Origin: Tipula vernalis
Taxonomy: Eukaryota; Arthropoda; Insecta; Diptera; Tipulidae
Assembly: GCA_958295665.1 (NCBI GenBank)
Contig: OY282560.1
Location: 185,923,561-185,987,560, forward strand
Reading direction: 5' to 3'
DNA: 64,000 bases
In this document: in pieces, positions 10,131 through 21,424 of the stretch
Layout: each line of letters starts with the position of its first letter
Position numbering within the stretch: the first letter of the stretch is position 1
Position numbers and translations under genes: made by a program
Notes under the pieces: model-generated
Database searches by the model: none
Seen by the model: only the letters and a program-made list of their open reading frames with translations
What the model was told of the DNA's origin: nothing

Positions 10131-12515
10131 ATAGTACTGTTTAACGAGGGAGCTATAACAGTTTTGTTTGGATTGACACTACGTCCTTCCTAGTCACACC
10201 ACTGCCACATGGAGATGACCCCATCAAACTTGCTTCTAATTGTGATAGCCACATCATCCGAATAGCCCTGGACATCAAACCCATGGCTATTCAGAAGGAC
10301 CAGTAGACTGTCAGTAACCAATGACCATAAAAGAGAAGACAGTACGCCTCCTTAGAGACAGCCCTTTATGGCCTTGATGGTTACTGACTCACCGCCCAAT
10401 CTCGCTGTAATCTCGCGATATTACAGCATCGATCCATAGGAGGTATTATCAAAAGCCCCCTCAATGTACACAAAGGCACAAACGGCAATTTCTTTATATG
10501 CCACCTCTCTTTCAATCCTCGTGACTACCAGAATTTACCAGTTAGATAAGCAAACTATGTACAAGGATCTCACTTCTTATTTGATGATCCAAGATTTTTT
10601 CCATTATCTTCAATAGAAACGATGTGAGACTAATTGGCCGATAAGCCTTAGGCTGGGTGTCCGGACGAGACCCTCCCTTTGGTATAAAAACTACATCTAC
10701 TTTTCTCCATAGTTTTGGAATATAGTTAAAAACATAACTCGCCTGAAGCATCTGGATCAAGCTGTGGAGTATTTCCTCAATACCTGCATGAAGTAAAGCT
10801 GGAAAGATATCAAGCCCTTCATTGGATTTGAGTGATTTCAAAGAGCCAATAGCCAATCTCACCTTGCTGGGTGTGAAAATTTGCTCAGAGACTCCATATC
10901 CTACTGTGAGGTGCATAGGCTACCTCACTTTAAAGGTCATGCCGGTCCTCTTGGGCTCCTACCACTATTGAATCCGGAAAGTGGGTATCAAATAGTACCT
11001 CCAATGTTTCCTTCCAGTTTTCAGAGAACCTCCCATTTTGCTTCTGAAGAAGTCCTAAACCATTTAAATGCTCCCTGGAAAGGACTTTCTGACGACGAGC
11101 TGCAGAGAGTAATTCGTTGATTCCCTCACAGAAGCTTCTCCAGGTAGCCCTTTTGGATCTTCTTAATTCAAGACTATATTCTGCTAAGGCCATTCTATTC
11201 TCGCCCCATTCACCGGTGCGTTTAGCCTAGTTGAATAACCTACTCGATTTTTCCCTCAGCTTACCCAGCGCTCCGTTCCACCAAGGGACTATTTTAGTGA
11301 ACTCTCTTCGCTTAACCGGGCAGCTGCTTTCGTAAACCAAGTGTATAGAATTATGCAGCTGGTTTAAACAGAATTCCAAAACCTCTGGAGAGTTTATGTT
11401 CCCCATAGACGAGGGCATTTCTGCTTTGAGTGGAACTCTATAAGAGTCCCAGTCGGTCAGTTTTAGTATTCTAATCTCTTGCCGCTGCATGATCTCGGCC
11501 GCCAATTCGAATCTGATGTGCAAGTGATCCGATAAGGAGGCCTCTTCAGACATATGCCAGTTTTTAACTAAATTGCTAAAATGCGGACTAGCAAGCGTCA
11601 AATCTAGGACCTCTTGCCTAATCGCATTTATAAAAGTAGGTTTCCTTCTCCTATTGATAATATCTACATTATTTGTAAAGAGAAAACTCGAAAAGGTACT
11701 CACCCCTATTATTGATATCAGGTAGGCCAGCCCATTACGCTTGCAATGAGCTATGAGTCGCCTAACTTCGATTGGAGGTGTCATCTCTGAGTCTCCAGGA
11801 AAGTAGGCGGAGGCCATACAGCCTCATGTTTGCCTCTTTCCCCCAGAACCTCCACCATCACTGCAACCAAGTCCCTGGAGATGAACTCTGAAATTCAAAT
11901 AAAATTAGTCCGCGAGCTGGCCAAAATGGCCGCTCTTGGACTCTCAGTTCCATTATGATAAATCAACTTACCCACTTGATTTGGTGTATCTCTGATTTGG
12001 GTACCTGTCACCCATGGCTCCTAGATGAGGGCCACGCCAATATTTTGGCAGATAAACCAGCGACAAAAGGCGTCCGAAGACGCCTTTGCATTATCCAGGT
12101 TTATCTGTAGGCAGGCGATGTGTGCCTTCACTTATACGGAGATTTTTTCTTCAGAAGGCCTGGATCAGCCTTCTTTATCACACCTCCGTCACCCGTCAGG
12201 CCAGCAGGATGCTGGTAGATGGTGAACCAATATTCTTCACCTTCCCACCACTGCCCCCCGATACCTGAGAGCCTCCAGCTCTCACCAGTGGCCTGCGCGG
12301 GGGGACCCCTAGCAGGGCCACTCCCCGTACAACCCCCGACGCCTTCTGCTCTCTAGTCCCCCTTCTCCTCATCTGCCTCTTGGAGAGGGCCACCACCACA
12401 TCTTGGCCGCAGGTGCCACCACCGTAACCATTGCACGCTTGGCTAATTGGATCCCACTCACAGAAGCCGGTTTGGCACCACCCTGGCCACCCTTGGAGTT
12501 GTTAGTTTAGTGATA
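10130..12515 (-). mobile_element. Jockey-like non-LTR retrotransposon relic (endonuclease + RT)
   Basis: On the minus strand from high to low coordinates: a GC-rich ORF1-like tail (about 12500-12200); the start of an AP endonuclease (LQINLDNAKAS, then EPWVTGTQIR, about 12130-11950); more endonuclease (MASAYFPGDSEMTPPIEVRR to KPTFINAIRQEVLDLT-AS, 11817-11600); a linker (11190-10930); the RT start (LWRKVDVVFIPKGG, KAYRPISLTSFLLK, 10700-10600); and the catalytic GYSDDVAI block near 10270. The endonuclease segment around the usual GCDANAHH motif is missing. The RT lacks the part between the YRPISLTSF and SDD regions. The 3' end is cut off at 10130. It is clearly more GC-rich than its surroundings. 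Confidence 0.8.
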
Positions 12516-14579
12516 GATTAGCTAATCTAGAATAGCTGATTGCGCTCAGCTAATCTCAAGTTTTTCAATGATTTTAAATTAACCTTACTAGCCCCTTAAC
12601 ACTAAACACCTACTTTGAACCAAATATCCATTCCGACACAACAACTGAAAACCAAGGGTCAATTTTTAAATACAATATAAAATTTACAAGTGCTTATAGT
12701 CTGGAGATAGTTAGCTTTCCCATAAAGCATTTTCTCAAAGCTAATTTATGATTTTGTCGGTTCATTCCACCGTGATGACACACACACAAAAACGACCACT
12801 TATATATAGATTTGAGTCGCGCAATATTCAAGGCACATCGATCAAAACTATTATCAACCTAAAACTTCGGTCTTCTTGATCCTAAAATATGTGTGCACTA
12901 AAATTCCTTTAGTTATTTAACCTTAGCAGCAAACAAAGATATGTGGATGTTTGTAGATATGCGATATGATGAGTTTTGGCGTAAAATAAGCCTTCAAATC
13001 AATAATCTAAAATCATGTTTTGGGCTAGATGTCTAGATTAATACCTCCACAATATTACAATTATACTGCAAGACAATTTCTACAGTCAGACAAGAAAGAG
13101 CATGGAAGTCTGGGTTTTACGCAGTACGCCTATGTCATAGCTTTAAAACCAACGCGGTGAGATTAAGCCCTCCTGAACATACAAATAATACTGCAAAACA
13201 ATTTCTGCAGTCATTTAATCTTGCTAGAAAAGAAATGTTCAATCGCCTAGTCTAAAATTCGCACTTCATAATCTTCATACCTTAACCCAAAAAAGATTTG
13301 AGAAATGACATTGCTTCAAGTTCTGACAATTTTTAGTATACCTGACGGCTCCTACCAAGTTTCACCACAACATCTTCCAATTATCAAACAATTTGTTTTG
13401 TGAAAATCATGTAAATGTTCACATATCTGACATGATTGAACTGACAAATCTGTCAAAATGATTGCCAGCCAATAGCAAGGAGTATGTTTAATATTTTTGA
13501 GCTTTCAAATAAAGAGAAAATATTATAAATGAACCTTGAGAAAATGACGTAAGCAAAAAGCTAGCTATCTCCTCTCGGCAATTATGTAATATTTACAAGT
13601 TGTTGGCTTTTTATGTGCCTATTCCTTCCAAAATTCAATTATAGGTTACCCATATCCATCCATACTATGGGAATACCTTTCCAGAAAACCTATACAAACG
13701 TTTGAAAAATTGAAGATTCTGAGCTTAGTTCCAAATTGTAACCAAAGAAACTATTCTAAACTTATCTTATATTTTTGAAAAGAAACATATGTACGCTTAA
13801 AACACGAATAAAGTGGATATTAGTATATAATAGAATACATTAAACCTAACGATTACATTACTTGTATTGATAATGAATATTTAATTTCATGAGATTTTCT
13901 AGTAAACAGAATGAGATCAATCAATCTCAATTTTTGTTGTTTTTTTTTTTTTTTAAATCAGTTATTTTAAATTCGATTTGTAAGAAAAGCCAATATTTCT
14001 TTTAAGAATTTGGAACAAATAGTAAATTGTAAAGTATTTAACAGATGCGTGATAATTTAATAAGAAAACAATTTTTATTCTTGTATTTTGGCCATTTTAA
14101 TATTTGAATGAATACATTCACAGGCACAGAAGAAATACGGTTAAGCGATCATGAATTGCGAATTAAAAAAAGATTTACGTATTATGTACATTAAAAGCAT
14201 ACGTTACCTGCTGTCTACATTTTGGGTATTTATCTGTTATACTATACGATTTCTATTTAGAATCAATTAATCTCGGATATTTCACCAGGAAAAATTATTT
14301 CCAATTAAAACTGTTTAATTTCGTCTAACCTGTAATTAATGTGGCGGTTAATATTTCACGTAGTTTGCGCGCGCCGACATATTGCCGGATATCACTATAC
14401 ACAAATTTTGTTTACGTATATAGAATTTCGAAACCAGAGCAAAACCTAAAAAAGAAAAAAAAAAATTTAAAATTAATAATCGATAATCGTTTTCCAGAGG
14501 TGGTGCACACTTAATAAACGTTTTAAGTATTATAAGTATGAAAAGTTAATGTCACTTAATATTTTATGTATTTCCGCAG
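12516..14579. other. 5' flank of the Myb-like gene; no other gene recognised
   Basis: AT-rich DNA. Two similar ~35-base stretches (around 13053-13090 and 13180-13215, containing ACTGCAA-ACAATTTCT-CAGTCA) form a diverged direct repeat. A short CG-rich patch (GCGCGCGCC near 14369) about 230 bases upstream of the coding exon is a candidate promoter region or non-coding first exon, but nothing fixes a transcription start. A splice acceptor (TTTCCGCAG) ends at 14579. Confidence 0.45.
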
Positions 14580-14600
14580 ATTATGAGGTGAACCAACAAA

Positions 14601-15690
14601 ATGAATTCAAAACTATTGCAACTCAATATGAATCGGTTTAAAAAACGAGAACGTACCCAGAACTGGGCATACGAGGAGAAACGTTTCTTGCTCGAACTAT
14701 GCCGAAAAGATATGAAAATTATTGAAAATAAACGTTTGGATAGTTCGCTGACAGCCATAAAAAATCGTGCCTGGCGAATAATCCACCAACAGTTTACATC
14801 AACATTTGGCACAGATCGTGATTGTAATCGACTGAAAGAGCAGTGGCGGCGCATGAAAGCGTGTACACGAGCCGAAATCATCGACTATCAACACAGAATT
14901 ACCCGATACGGACAAGATATTGCTGATCGAAAGAAGCCAAGCCCGTTTACATTTGAGATATGGGAATTCATGCAGGAGGCGAAGAGAGCGTGCAAAAATG
15001 GCAGCATGGATGATATTGATTATTCAAAAATGAAATTAAGCCTGGAGGAAGAATACTCGAATGATATGCTAACGGTCAGCGATGAAATGGAACTAAAGCA
15101 ACGAATTCATGATGGTAGCTGTGATATAGATGAAATGTAAGTACAACAATTTGTTTATCAATATAATTTAAAGTAAAAAATATTTGTTTTATTTTAGCCC
15201 ATATTCAAAAGAGTCCAGCACCCAAAATATGTGCGAAGTTGAAATAAAAGAAGAAGCAATTAGCCAACATGATGAATACTCCCCATACAAGCATCTAACC
15301 AATAATCGACGGATTACTGAGCCGCTCGATATAAATACAAACCATCTCGAGTTACGTTCCCAACGCAATTTAATATCAATGTCACCATCTCTTTCAATAA
15401 ATAACCTATCTGCCACATACGAAACATTGAACATGCTAAAAAATCAAATATCATTCAACACGAATAATAAACGTCGATCGATGGATGGTGGCGGCAGTGA
15501 AAAAACATCAGAGTGTGACGATACTCACATAAAACAGTATATCGAAATGCAAACACGAGAACATTTGATGCGAATGCAAATACTTAAAATTGAATTAGAA
15601 ACGGCAAAATTTACGCGAGATACGGCCGAACTGAATCGTAGGATTGCTTTAAAAAAGTTTAACGAGTGTATCAATCCGGAAAACAGTTGA
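14601..15690 (+). CDS. Myb/SANT-like DNA-binding protein (two coding exons, 342 aa)
   Basis: Probable nuclear DNA-binding regulator. Coding exons are 14601-15136 and 15198-15690. The donor AT|GTAAGT and acceptor TTTTAG|C give a phase-2 junction that makes an Ile codon. Residues about 19-95 form a Myb/SANT-like domain of the zeste/MSANTD type, with Trp22, Trp58 and Trp82 at the helices and the block LKEQWRRMK. A polar, acidic linker includes an IKEE motif that fits a SUMO consensus. Residues about 293-335 (from YIEMQTREHLMRMQ) form a heptad-like charged coiled coil, typical of this family near the C-terminus. The ATG at 14601 lies just inside an exon that opens at a TTTCCGCAG acceptor; a two-codon uORF (ATG AGG TGA) lies at 14583. 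Both exons are open and unbroken amid dead transposons, so the gene is probably functional. Domesticated-transposon ancestry is possible for this domain class. The specific orthologue is not identified. Confidence 0.87.
15137..15197 (+). other. Intron of the Myb-like gene (61 bp)
   Basis: GTAAGT at the 5' end and a T-rich tract ending in TTTTAG at the 3' end. The minimal length is typical of dipteran short introns. Reading through it would hit a stop immediately (TAA at 15138), whereas splicing keeps the frame open into a second long ORF. Confidence 0.88.
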
Positions 15691-15838
15691 ACTTAATTAC
15701 CAACATGCATGAATCATTTACAAATCCTATATATTTATAATATATTTCATTCCTTGAACTAATCCATATACGGGTAATAAAAAAAAAAACTTAACTATTT
15801 CGCAACAAAATTTAAAAAGAAAAACGATAAAAGTATTA

Positions 15839-15848
15839 AATAAATAAA
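15839..15848 (+). promoter_or_regulatory. Candidate polyadenylation signals of the Myb-like gene
   Basis: Overlapping AATAAA hexamers at 15839 and 15843, about 150 bases after the stop codon. Another cluster lies near 15909. The region is so AT-rich that chance hexamers are expected, so the assignment is positional only. Confidence 0.45.
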
Positions 15849-16246
15849 GTGATATTTTTATAAATTTTATAATAATTTAAGTTAAGATCTTATTTTTTTT
15901 TTGTATTCAAATAAATAAATAAATTAATTAGAAAATTTTAAATACAAAATACGGTCTTTCAAGAGTGGAGTTGTAATCATAAAAAATAGAAAAAATCCCA
16001 CTGCAATAAAATACTCCTGAACTCGCTACATCAAACCCCATAGTTCCTTACTTTGAAACAAAATTTCACACACGTCGGAAGGTGGAAGGAATCCTAGGTC
16101 GTCAAACATTTCTCCTCATTTACTCACCTGACATAATGGCATCTAAATATTATTGTTACTTTCCTGAAAATTCGATGAAATCGAAGTTAATTAAAATATA
16201 ATTATCCCTAAGCCGACTTAAAACTGGCGGTCTTCCTTACAGCATA

Positions 16247-16488
16247 ATTGTGCCCATAATTATGAAAGTGGTCTAAGAGCAAAATTTCAAAAAAATAAGT
16301 TTATCACTTATTTCACATCCATAATTTTGTTATTCATAATAAATTTCCATTAATCAAGACTAAGAAAATTATAAATTAAAGTGTCGCATAATATAAAAAT
16401 ATTTTTTAATTCGTTCAAACGCAATTCATTAAATATCTCGAAACAAGGAATATATGACTTATACCACTTTCATAGTTATGGGCACAAT
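16247..16488. mobile_element. TA-flanked MITE with ~35-bp inverted ends
   Basis: The left end begins ATTGTGCCCATAATTATGAA and continues through AGTGGTCTAAG. The right end is its reverse complement with a few changes (TTATACCACTTTCATAGTTA then GGGCACAAT). Each end is bordered by TA (16245-16246, 16489-16490), as expected of Tc1/mariner/pogo transposition. The 242-bp interior is AT-rich with no ORF, so it is non-autonomous. Confidence 0.85.
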
Positions 16489-16490
16489 TA

Positions 16491-17059
16491 ACAGAAATAA
16501 TTTTCAATTATGGAATAGTATAGGTACAAGTCTTAATATTGAATTGATTTGTAAAATATGCTTCAATAAGGAAAGTTCAGTATTCATTTTTTGCTTCTTT
16601 AGCATATATTCCATTTCACGGCAATAAGAGGTACCTTTAGTAATTAACATTATAGACATTAACTTTCAAACTGGAAGAATCTTATTTACAACAATTGTTA
16701 CATTGGCACTCATGATATTCTACTCTGAATTTTGAGTACATTTGCAACCTTCATCGTCCAGTATGACAGCCAATTCTCTATTCACTCAATAAAAGAGAAC
16801 TACCTATACTTATGGACAAAAAAACGCATAATTCTTTTTGATCTATTTATAATGGGGAATTCTCAACGAAATATCTAGCTATTGTTAAATAAAATTTAAT
16901 CGAAAATTTTCAAGCTTATTTTATTCAATATTTTGTAAATTATTAGACAAATTTAAAGAATCCGTTAAAATAAAGAAAATAAGCTAAATTTCCTTCATAT
17001 TTCAAAATCATTTGAATCAATAGTAAAAGTTTTCTTCTAAATTAGTGATTAATCTTAAA
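16491..17059. other. No recognisable feature
   Basis: AT-rich sequence between the MITE and the Tc1 relic with no ORF, RNA gene or repeat recognised. Confidence 0.35.
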
Positions 17060-17570
17060 AATTAGTAACGTGTGCTACCTCCTCTTGAATTTCCGATAAA
17101 TGGTGCATAGGGCATCATAACAACATGACATTCCAAACACTCGTCGATATATCTAATCGCATTCATGGTGACGAGAGAAATCAGTATCAACTCTGTTCTT
17201 GCATTTGTGATATTTAACCCCAAACCATAATCGAACCTCCTCCAAAAGCACGTTTACAAATGATACATGCCGGTGCAAAACGCTTACCTGACATGATGGT
17301 CCAAAGCAAAATCTAGACTCGTCGCAGTACAAATCAGTGGCCTATTGTTCCATTGTCCAGTTTTCATGTTGAGAGCAAAAATGTTAAACGAATTCTGCGG
17401 TATACGATTCGTTTTTTGATTCGCCAACGCAGTCTTGTCACTAATGGGTGCATCTCGCGCTCCGAGTAGGTATGATTTGTTGAACATCGACTTTTCCCAC
17501 TACCAGTACGACGGTTATACTGTCTACTCTCATGGAATCGTTTGATCACTCTTGAAATTATGGATTAGTC
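17060..17570 (-). pseudogene. Tc1-like transposase relic
   Basis: On the minus strand: an HTH remnant (SRVIKRFHESRQYNRRTGSG), then DESRF-F near 17310, FGGGS-MVWG near 17225, and a stretch resembling the R-D-L ... RYIDE ... VMPYAPFIG blocks (17180-17085). The order and spacing are those of insect Tc1-like transposases up to just before the second catalytic Asp. Several frameshifts and stops; the C-terminal third is absent. Confidence 0.7.
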
Positions 17571-17751
17571 CTCGCTTAACAATTGCGCAACGTAAAACTG
17601 ATTTCCGAATTCTCCAACCATTACAATGGCCCTCACGCTGCACGCAATCCTCAACACTCAAATGATTTCTTCCGACTGACAAGTTATTCATTTTTATTTG
17701 TTTTTAATGAAAAACCTTTTTCTTGTACTTTATTGTATAATGGGTCCCATT

Positions 17752-18150
17752 TGAAACGCGATATTTTAAAACGCGATTTAACAAAACGCGATATTTCAAA
17801 ACACGATGTGGTGCAAAACGCGATATGGTACAAAACGCGATATTTCAAAACGAGATATTTCAAAAGGCGATACGGTACAAAACGCGATCCTAGTTAAATT
17901 GTACATGTTCAATTTCATCATAAAGGTGAACGAAAATTTTATAAGTGAAATGAAGGAAGACTAGGTAATAATTTTTAAATATCGCGTTTTGCACCATATC
18001 GAATTTGAAATATCGCGTTTTGAAATATCGCATTTTGTACCACATCGCGTTTTGAAATATCGCGTTTTGTACCACATCGCGTTTTGAAATATCGCGTTTT
18101 GTACTTTATCTCGTTTCGTCATATCGCGTTTTGAAATGTCGCGTTTCGAG
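17752..18150. repeat. Inverted array of short AAAACGCGATATTTC words
   Basis: The left half (17752-17889) holds about ten tandem 13-16-base words of the form AAAACGCGATATTTC or AAAACGCGATATGGTAC. After a ~90-base spacer without them, the right half (17980-18150) holds about a dozen of the reverse complement, GAAATATCGCGTTTTG, some joined through TACCACATCGC. The two halves could pair into a long imperfect hairpin. The words contain CGCG in an otherwise AT-rich setting. No protein or transposon ends are visible inside; the right half stops 16 bases before a long-TIR transposon. Confidence 0.9.
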
Positions 18151-18166
18151 CTGATCGCTTTATAAC

Positions 18167-19820
18167 AGTACAGGAAAAGATTGGAAAAAATCACCGTAAC
18201 TCGAAAAAATATTCCGCAGACCTTATAGTTATAAGTTCAAAATAGGTCAAAGTTTTTACGAATACGTAGAAACCTGAGGTGAGGATGGGAGGGGGAAGGG
18301 TGTGGCTGAAAAAAGGTATTTTTACTAAACAAAAATCCAGCTTTCTGTATTTTCTGTGAAAACATGCCATTTACAAAAAAAAGTTGAGATAAAAGTTGTT
18401 TCTGACAAAATTATCTTTAATTTGGTGTTTTTAAATTAATTTTATAACAATAATTAACGGAAGTACGACAATTTTTCGATTATCAAAAGTTTGCTTGAAC
18501 AAAGTCTTTTACGCCATCTACTGTTGCAGTTTGAGCTTCGTAATTACTATACTCAAAGCTTTGACAAATTTTACACATTACAGAACATTTTAAACCCACT
18601 TTCATGCATTTGCATTGTAACGTGGAGCAGTTTCCTGTACATCCATATGCTATTAAATCTAAAATGTCTTGTGGTGCAGCATCTAAAGTGGTTTGAACCG
18701 GTTGTAGAATATCTCCTCTTTTTTCCGTTCACCACTCTTCAGGAAACTGTTCATTGCCAAACCATTTTTACACCTGATAATATGTTCTGTATATGATTGT
18801 TGTGCTTCAGCAGCAGCCGTTGGATTCTTCAAACATAAAGCAAGCATGCGATTGTTGAAACTTCATTCGTCTTTTACTTCATTTATAGAAGAATTTTCAT
18901 TATAAAAAGCAGTTATAGCATTTTGCTTTCGAAGCTTTATTGTTTCGTTTTTTCCTTTATTGTACTGAGCGCTCGGCATCGCAGCCGCTTATCGCGTGAG
19001 CTAAAAATAACCATTTTATATTACTGTACGATCCTTGCAAATCTATTGGCGAATACGGTTTTGATTTCGTTCTACTAATTTTTGGTTTGGTATTTTCAGT
19101 AGTTAATGAATGCTATTAGAAGAACGAGCAGACCAACATCATCTTACCCAACTATTGTTGTAGTGAAGTCTTTGTAGTTGCTAATCGCAGTGTCAACAAT
19201 CAATTTGACGGTATCACACAAGCTTGATCGTCTTTGATATTATTATTAGAAAGTGTGTTCATTAATATTTGAATTAGTTGTTTTTTGTTCTCAGTATGTG
19301 ACAAAAACTTTTCTTGGCTTATACTGGAGTGTCGTCTGATATAGTGAAGCAGTCCAGCATTTTGATAAGATTATCGTATCCATCAAATATAATAATAGGC
19401 GATTTTTTTAACATAATTTAGATAAATTTTGCAAACATCAATAAGTTTTGCGTTGCTTGGTGGCACATTTCACTTTATAGAGTAAAAACCCCATCAACAG
19501 CACGCAGTATAGTATTACTTTCGGTATTATGATCTATACTTTCTAAAAATCGATCATCGAAAATAGTCGTATTTCGGTTAATTATTGCTATAAAATTAAT
19601 TTAAAAACACCAAATTAAAGATAATTTTGTCAGAAACAATTTTTATTTGAACTATTCTTTTGTAAATGCCATATTTCCCGAGAAAATAGAATTTTTTTTA
19701 TCAAAAATACACCTTTTCACCCCTACAGGTTTCCGCCTATTGGTCTATTTTGAACCTATATAACCAAAGTTTAAGGTCTGCACAAATTTTTTTCGAGTTA
19801 AACTAAAGTTTTCCTGTACT
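18167..19820 (-). mobile_element. DNA transposon with ~300-bp inverted ends and a decayed ORF
   Basis: The ends are AGTACAGGAAAA and TTTTCCTGTACT. Inverted similarity continues for about 300 bases on each side, including GCAGACCTTA and a long shared block with TGACAAAATTATCTTTAATT (18391-18420 against 19595-19640). The minus-strand interior encodes broken fragments: KWLFLAHAISGCDA near 19015-18970, NKGKNETIKLRKQNAI just after it, and a CLKNPTAAAEAQQSYTEHI segment. The AHA-(S/T)GCD motif followed by a GK block recurs in insect transposon proteins whose family I cannot name with confidence. The flanks (ATAAC left, ATAAT right) may be an imperfect target duplication. Confidence 0.75.
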
Positions 19821-20507
19821 ATAATTTAAACAGCATTTCACTGCAAATCAACTTTATAGACTGAACTGCTAAAATCCTCAAACTTGTGCTAAATTCGAAT
19901 TCAACAAAGCAAATGATAGATTTTAAATGCATGTTTATTACGCTGAGAACCTGCCACTATTTAGATTTTATCATAAATATTACAAAATCAATTATTAAGC
20001 TACTCGTAATTTCAAAAATACAGATTATGAGTTTTTTTGTCCATAAGTGTAAATTGAGTGAAGCCACACGAATCTTGGTAATTGAACAGGATACAACGGT
20101 AGAATATTACGCCAACCTTTCAATGCCTTAATTCCAACAGAGTGTTAAAAAGGCCCTGAGAAAGTTCATAAGGTTGGTTTCATAAGATCGGCAGTTGGAA
20201 GCAGAAGTCTCTACACTCATCTATTCTAACAAATAATACTGCATTTCAGAATGAGAATTGGAACATAAACATCAGCTTCTTCGAAGTATCAAAGAAGATC
20301 ACCGTTTTGGAAAATGGAAAAGTTTGAATTAAAGGTAAGATAAACCGGCTTGCTGTTATTAGATACAACAAATCTGAAAATTCTATAGATGTTATGCTTT
20401 TAAAAATGTTTATAACAGAAAATAACTAGGATAAATCGAAAATTCCTCTCCAAAACAGTACTAAACTATTGAAATTAGATCGAAAGGTCACTTTACATTA
20501 ACATCCT
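19821..20507. other. No recognisable feature
   Basis: AT-rich DNA with short ORFs that match no family I recognise. It ends at the target-site repeat of the following retroposon. Confidence 0.35.
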
Positions 20508-21272
20508 AATGCCCGAGAAATTATCCCTCTGGGGGCGAGTAGCAGAAACAGCAGAGACGCAACGATTTCAACAACAACGTCAAGCAACACTACCTACAGT
20601 TAGTACAAATTTGGGTGACCGAATGCGAACATGATGATGGAACGAAATCTCGCCCCCTCACAACCGCCGATGGAAGAAATTGTGGAGGGAATAATAATAG
20701 TTGTTTATAGCTTTTCAGAAAAAGAGTTTGCGGCACCAGGAAATTTGGAAATTTGTGTTGTCATTGTGTCTTCTTACAGGTTGAGCAGTAGATGAGCTTT
20801 AAATTTGTCTTCTTACAGGTTTGAGCAGTAGATGAACTTTAAATTGTTATTGTCTTGTGCTAAATAAATTACTAAAAAAAAAAAAAAAAAAAAAAAAAAT
20901 ATATTACTAACAAATTTACTAACTATCAACTACTTAGGTGTCTGGAACCGGGTTGAGTCTTTGTTGCTAACAATTCCTTTCCCATCCCTCGATCTTGTTA
21001 TATGTAAAAAGGTGTACGACGGCGGCCTGGCCAGGGGCGGATATCACACTATTAGACTTAGTTGTTCACACATATGTGGTTGGTTATCGATGTGGCGCCT
21101 TTCTTTACGGAGTTTTGGGCTTCATGAAGAAATGGTGTGTCATGTTGTTGTAACATGGGTATATAGGTGGTGGTGTGGTATTCGCATTTATAATACGGGA
21201 GACTTGCTTAATGCTTGATCGTACATCGAAATCAATCAATCAATCAAAATGCCCGAGAAATTATCCCTCTGG
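20508..21272 (+). mobile_element. Retroposon-like insertion with 25-bp target duplications
   Basis: The same 25 bases (starting AATGCCCGAGAAATTATC and ending CTCTGG) occur at 20508-20532 and 21248-21272. The 715-bp insert has two tail-like features. A run of 27 A lies at 20873-20899, preceded by a 39/40-bp tandem duplication (TCTTCTTACAGG ... GAGCAGTAGATGA, 20767-20845). An (ATCA)n tail lies at 21231-21247, right before the second target copy. Long perfect target duplications plus a simple-repeat tail are typical of target-primed reverse transcription. The parent element is not identified; the insert is more GC-rich than its surroundings. Confidence 0.8.
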
Positions 21273-21424
21273 AGAATCATCTCTTTGACATAATAAAAAA
21301 AAAACACACGATTTGAAAGAAAAATAGCTTGCATTTCTTTGTCGTTTCATGAAACATGAGTTGATTCGGGTTAGACTAAACGTTAAGAAATTCAGCTAAT
21401 ACTAGATATCAAAAAATGTACATA

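Noticed and set aside
17752..18150. CRISPR-like array
   Set aside because: Words are contiguous and inverted halfway, with no unique spacers or leader; the host is a eukaryote.
18491..18796. 101-codon plus-strand ORF
   Set aside because: It lies inside the long-TIR transposon, whose recognisable coding remnants are on the minus strand; no motif of its own.
20873..20899. A27 run as an assembly gap or plain slippage tract
   Set aside because: It follows an AATAAA-like word and a GC-richer insert bounded by 25-bp target repeats, so a retroposon tail explains it better.
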